Origin: RBC038 sp041390625
GTDB taxonomy: Bacteria > Chloroflexota > Dehalococcoidia > UBA2979
Direction of reading: 5' to 3'
Length of the DNA: 64,000 nucleotides
NCBI GenBank assembly: GCA_041390625.1
Contig: JAWKPM010000011.1
Location: 111,412-175,411 of the forward strand
Below the pieces are notes generated by a model. The model was not told the origin of the DNA and searched no databases. It worked only from the letters and a program-made list of their open reading frames with translations. Below are positions 60,544-64,000 of this stretch, piece by piece (position 1 is the stretch's first letter; every line of letters starts with the position of its first letter). Position numbers and translations under genes: made by a program.

Positions 60544-61767
60544 CTACACCGTGACCACGACCTTCCCCCGTGCCCGGCCCGACTCGAGGTAGCGGACCGC
60601 GTCTGGCGTCTCGTCGAGGCCGAACGTTCGATCGAGGGCGGGCGTCAGCTGCCCCTCCCGCGCGAGCCGCGCGAGGACCTCGAGGTCGCTCGCGCGCACG
60701 CTGGACACGAGGAACCGCATCTGCTGCCGCACGAACATCGAGAGGACTTGCGCGCGGATCTGGCGGTCGACGCCGCCGAACCAGTTCCCGCCGCCCTCGC
60801 CCCCCACGATCACGAGGGTGCCCTCGAGCGCGAGCACGCGTCGTAGCAGCCGAATGGGCCGGTTCCCACCGATGTCGAGGATGGCGTCGTAGGTCGTCCC
60901 GCGAGCGTCGATCTCCTCGCGCGTGTAGTCGATGACGTCAACCGCCCCCATCGAGCGCACGAGGTCGAGCTTCGAGGTGCTCGCGACGCCCGTGACCTCG
61001 GCACCGAGGGCGGTCGCGATCTGAACCGCGAAGCTGCCCACGCCGCCCGAGGCGCCGATCACGAGAACTCGCTGCCCACGCTGCACGTTCGCCAAGTCAC
61101 GCAGCGCCTGGAGCGCCGCCGCTGCCGAGTTGCCGATGGCCGCCGCAGCCTCCCACCCGAGGTTCGAGGGCTTGGGCGCGAGCTTGTCCTCGGGAATCGC
61201 CGCGTACTCCGCGAGTGCCCCCGTGGCGCTACCGAACACGTCGTCTCCCGGCTGGAAGCGCGTGACGGCGGAGCCCACCGCCTCGACGCGGCCCGCGAGG
61301 TCCATGCCCGGCACCAGGTGCTTCGGCCGCCGCAGCCCGTACCCGGCGCGCACGATGTACGGCAACCCCGTCATGAGGTGCCACACGCCGGCATCGAGGC
61401 CGGCCGCACGCACGCGCACCAGCACGTCGTGCTCACCCACCGCGGGCCGCTCGGTCCGTTCGATCCGCAACTCGTCCGCCGTGCCGTAGCGGCGCTGAAC
61501 GACCGCCTTCATCAGCCCGTCTCGAGGCGTCTCGGCATCGACCGATGGGCAGACGGAGATCACCGGCACGCCGAGATCGCGCATCCGCGCGAGGACGCCG
61601 TGCAGCGCGGGCTGATCCGCCAGCGGCGCGCGCATCGTGGTGGTGCCGTCCGCCTCCCGCGTGAGCGAGAGGTCGTCCACCCAGTCGGCCCACCGGTCGC
61701 CGAGGTGTCCGGCGACTCGAATCTCGTAGACCGGGCGTTCGACGGACGCATTGGCGTTCGTACTCAT
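60544..61767 (-). CDS. zinc-independent MDR oxidoreductase with extra N-terminal domain
   Basis: A 407-residue fusion. Residues ~12-73 (VYEIRVAGHLGDRWADW ... LADQPALHGVLARMRDLGVP) match a short domain I know as a stand-alone small protein. From residue ~87 (MKAVVQRRYGTADELRIERT) begins a quinone-oxidoreductase-like MDR, with GASGGVGSFAVQIA as the NADP motif (~248) and GGEGGGNWFGGVDR. No zinc-binding Cys. GAAGGGAG precedes the ATG. Couples to the DUF4386 gene and lies next to the LuxR regulator. Confidence 0.88.
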   Translation of the reverse strand: MSTNANASVERPVYEIRVAGHLGDRWADWVDDLSLTREADGTTTMRAPLADQPALHGVLARMRDLGVPVISVCPSVDAETPRDGLMKAVVQRRYGTADELRIERTERPAVGEHDVLVRVRAAGLDAGVWHLMTGLPYIVRAGYGLRRPKHLVPGMDLAGRVEAVGSAVTRFQPGDDVFGSATGALAEYAAIPEDKLAPKPSNLGWEAAAAIGNSAAAALQALRDLANVQRGQRVLVIGASGGVGSFAVQIATALGAEVTGVASTSKLDLVRSMGAVDVIDYTREEIDARGTTYDAILDIGGNRPIRLLRRVLALEGTLVIVGGEGGGNWFGGVDRQIRAQVLSMFVRQQMRFLVSSVRASDLEVLARLAREGQLTPALDRTFGLDETPDAVRYLESGRARGKVVVTV

Positions 61768-61857
61768 CGTTCACTCCCTTCGCCCGAGCCGGTGCCCGGG
61801 CTCCGTGTTCCGATGAGTTCACTCTGGCCGAACGCGCGGCCCGCGCCCTCAGCCGAA

Positions 61858-61878
61858 GGGTGCAATCAGGGGGTGCAA
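61858..61878. promoter_or_regulatory. tandem GGGTGCAA repeats upstream of the MDR gene
   Basis: GGGTGCAA at 61858-61865 and 61871-61878, starts 13 bp apart, between the LuxR-type regulator stop and the MDR start. Candidate operator; a related CGCACCC pair is at 59556 and 59566. Confidence 0.4.
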
Positions 61879-61923
61879 CTCTGAATCCGGCAGAGAAGCG
61901 AGGGGGGGTGCAGCGCCGAAGCG

Positions 61924-64000
61924 CTAGAGGACGCGCAGCTCGTTCGCTCGAACAATGGCCTCCGTGCGGTGTGTGACGCCGAGCTTCCCGTACGCGTTTG
62001 CGATGTGGCGCTTCACGGTGGCGACGCTGATCACGAGGTGGTCCGCGATCTGCTGGTTCCGCATCCCGGCGGCGATCAGCCGCAGAATCTCGACCTCGCG
62101 CGCTGTGAGCGGTTCCGGCAACACGGAGGCACCCGTCGACGCGCGACCGTCCGAGGCGTCCCCCTCACCGAGGGCATCGAGGAGGCTCGTCGCGTATGCC
62201 GTCGAGTGACCGAGCGCGATCGCGCTCCGCAGGAGCCCGCGCATCGGTTCACCCTCGGCCACGAACATCCGGCAGTAGCCCTCGGGCTCCGCCAGACGCA
62301 GCGCTTCGGCGAACGGCTCCATCGCTGCCTCGTCGTCCCCCAGCGCCTCGTACGCGAGGCTCTGCAGCACCAGGATCTCGAGGACGCTACCGCCTCGCAG
62401 ACCTCGCGCCGCCTCGAGGAGGCGCGCGAGCAAGTCGACGGCGTTGCGCGCATCCTTGAGCTCTCCACTCGCGCGCGTCCGCTCGATGAGCAGGCGCGCG
62501 AGCGTGAGGTGCTCGAACTCCCGCGGATAGGCGACCGGCTGGTGGGCCACGAGGTTGTGCTCCGACGCCCACGCCTCGACGTCGGCGACGCGTCCGGCGC
62601 GAAGCATCACCCGTGCCCGCAGGGCGTGCACCGGCAGGCTCGGCACCGTCGCCGGCACGACGAGCGACTCCGCCTCGTCGAGGTCCGCCATCGCGGCATC
62701 GAGGTCGCGGGCCGCCTCGTGCAGGCGCGCGCGCCCGATCACGAGGCGCGAGAGCGTCTCCGGCAGCAGCGCCTGCTCGGCCAGCTCCTCCGCGAGGCGC
62801 TGGTGCCCGCGCGCCGCATCGAGGTCGCCATGCTCGACATCGAGGGCGGCCAGTCCGAGGTACGCGTCGGCAGCCCCGGGCATGAGCGGATCGCCCGCCG
62901 ACTCCCACAGCTCGAGGGCGCGCTCGTAGTGCCTCCGCGCCTCCCGCAGCCGGCCGCGCCAGACCGCGAGCTTGCCCGCGTCGTAGATCGAGCTCACCGC
63001 CAGGGCGGCGTCTCCCGCCCGCTCGAGGCCCGCGACCCCCTGCGCATGCGCCTCGGCGGCCGCCTCGAGGTCGCCCGTCCGCCACGGCGCCAGCGCCAGC
63101 AGCAAGGCCGACCCCGCCCGCCACGTCGGCTCCGACTCGGGCAGCACCTCGAGGGCCCGTTGCGAGTGTTCGATGGTGGCGGCCACGTCGCCGGTCGCCA
63201 TCGCGTGGTACCCCCGCGCGACGGCAATCACGCCGAGGAGTGACCCGAGCTCGTCGCCCTCGAGGTCGCCGGCCGCCGACGCCCCCTCGACGAGTCCCGA
63301 GGCAACGTCGAGCCAGCGGGTCGCGGCCTCCATCTCGCCGGCCGGGAACAGCCCGAAGGAGTAGTAGGCACACAGCAGCGGGTGCCGCTCGACGACCTCG
63401 TCAGGTAGCTGGCGCAGCCACTCGAGGAGCTGCAGCGGTCGGTAAGCACGCACCATCTCGCGTGCCACCGATTCGATGAGCTCCGCTGCGTGCTCGTGAT
63501 CGCCGCTCGCCAGCGCGTGGACGATGGCCTCGGACATCTGCCCCTCGCCGAGGTACCAGTCGCTCGCCCGCCGATGGAGGTCGCCGAGGCTGTCGCGCGC
63601 CTCCGAGGTCAGGTGCGCCCGCAGCACGTCCGCGAACAGGTGGTGGTACCGGTACCACCGTCGACGACCGTCGAGTGGCACGACGAACAGGTTCGCGCGG
63701 TCCAGCTCCTCGAGCGTCGCGGTGCCGTCGGCCCTCCCGGTGAGCGCGTCACACAGCGGCCCGCACAGCCGGTCGAGGATCGAGGTCGCCTGCAGAAAGT
63801 CACGGGCGTGCGCCGGCTGCCGCTGGAGCACCTCTTCGAGGAGATAGTCGACGACGTAGCGGTCGTTGCCGGCGAACGCCGAGACGAAGGCCTGCGTGTC
63901 GTCCCGCCCCTGCATCGAGAGCGCGGCCAGCTGCAGTCCGGCGATCCACCCCTCCGTGCGACCTTCGAGGGCCGCGACGTCCTCCGGCGAGAGGTCGAGG
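61924..64000 (-). CDS. MalT-like LuxR-family transcriptional regulator (partial)
   Basis: The last 691 residues of a large LuxR-type activator; the N-terminal ATPase part lies beyond the window end. It begins inside the STAND ATPase region (LDLSPEDVAALEGRTEGWIAGLQLAAL), then winged-helix and TPR-like helical repeats (from YHHLFADVLRAHLTSEARD), and a C-terminal HTH (LTAREVEILRLIAAGMRNQQ ... TVKRHIANAYGKLGV). The family senses an inducer bound by the repeat domain and activates transcription; the adjacent MDR-DUF4386 operon is a likely target. Confidence 0.93.
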   Translation of the reverse strand, partial: LDLSPEDVAALEGRTEGWIAGLQLAALSMQGRDDTQAFVSAFAGNDRYVVDYLLEEVLQRQPAHARDFLQATSILDRLCGPLCDALTGRADGTATLEELDRANLFVVPLDGRRRWYRYHHLFADVLRAHLTSEARDSLGDLHRRASDWYLGEGQMSEAIVHALASGDHEHAAELIESVAREMVRAYRPLQLLEWLRQLPDEVVERHPLLCAYYSFGLFPAGEMEAATRWLDVASGLVEGASAAGDLEGDELGSLLGVIAVARGYHAMATGDVAATIEHSQRALEVLPESEPTWRAGSALLLALAPWRTGDLEAAAEAHAQGVAGLERAGDAALAVSSIYDAGKLAVWRGRLREARRHYERALELWESAGDPLMPGAADAYLGLAALDVEHGDLDAARGHQRLAEELAEQALLPETLSRLVIGRARLHEAARDLDAAMADLDEAESLVVPATVPSLPVHALRARVMLRAGRVADVEAWASEHNLVAHQPVAYPREFEHLTLARLLIERTRASGELKDARNAVDLLARLLEAARGLRGGSVLEILVLQSLAYEALGDDEAAMEPFAEALRLAEPEGYCRMFVAEGEPMRGLLRSAIALGHSTAYATSLLDALGEGDASDGRASTGASVLPEPLTAREVEILRLIAAGMRNQQIADHLVISVATVKRHIANAYGKLGVTHRTEAIVRANELRVL

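Overview
This is a 64 kb, very GC-rich window in which almost every position is coding. Genes are tightly packed, often with 1-4 nt ATGA/GTGA overlaps, and GTG starts are common. The content is that of an aerobic, free-living bacterium: a cytochrome bc / aa3-type respiratory operon with fused subunits, ECF sigma/anti-sigma pairs, OmpR-type two-component systems, many lipoproteins with Thr/Ala-rich linkers, and CLC channels. I infer a Chloroflexota bacterium, possibly an aerobic Dehalococcoidia (Tepidiforma-like) lineage. This is inference from gene style; there is no rRNA or tRNA in the window, and an actinobacterium cannot be excluded by eye.

Layout. 1-18 kb is metabolic and transport: an MDR alcohol dehydrogenase, four MFS transporters (two are clear paralogues at 1172-2986 and 10434-11795), an amidohydrolase, a secreted-repeat lipoprotein divergent from an ECF sigma/RskA-type anti-sigma pair, an OYE-family oxidoreductase, a disaccharide-phosphorylase unit (HAD phosphoglucomutase + GH65) and a DUF2090 aldolase-like protein. 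18-22 kb is envelope and stress: a universal stress protein, an HtrA lipoprotein protease, a SIMPL lipoprotein, a cupredoxin-like lipoprotein and a CPBP protease. 22-27.7 kb (minus strand) is a five-gene respiratory operon: CoxB-cytochrome c, fused CoxA/CoxC, a small subunit, a Rieske protein and a cytochrome b-cytochrome c fusion.

27.7-51.4 kb is a regulatory, ion and stress region: two CLC channels (one with CBS and TrkA-C-like regulatory domains), three sensor kinases, three OmpR-type regulators plus one receiver-only protein, an M50-CBS protease, glucose-6-phosphate dehydrogenase, a Usp-HEAT fusion, a MacB/FtsX-type ABC exporter and several tiny zinc-ribbon or membrane proteins. Most promoters here, and that of the respiratory operon, carry direct repeats of (C/T)TCAG spaced exactly 11 bp apart, like PhoB/OmpR half-sites. 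I propose a shared regulon.

51.5-58.5 kb is the most interesting part. A four-gene cassette is present twice in tandem: small secreted/anchored protein, second small N-terminally anchored protein, ApbE flavin transferase, four-His ferric-reductase-like membrane cytochrome. A membrane-anchored protein with an S-G-A-T motif and an ECF sigma factor follow, and a kinase/regulator pair lies divergently upstream. No canonical FMN-binding acceptor is visible, so this looks like an undescribed flavin/heme trans-membrane electron-transfer system.

58.5-64 kb holds a second member of a 73-aa small-protein family, a second cupredoxin-like lipoprotein, a monooxygenase-like protein, a DUF4386 membrane protein, an MDR oxidoreductase fused to an extra N-terminal domain, and a MalT-like LuxR regulator cut by the window end. 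Two genes (10434-11795 and 43622-43951) lack any ATG/GTG/TTG where homology or coding signal begins, but have a strong Shine-Dalgarno 5-6 nt before an in-frame ATC.
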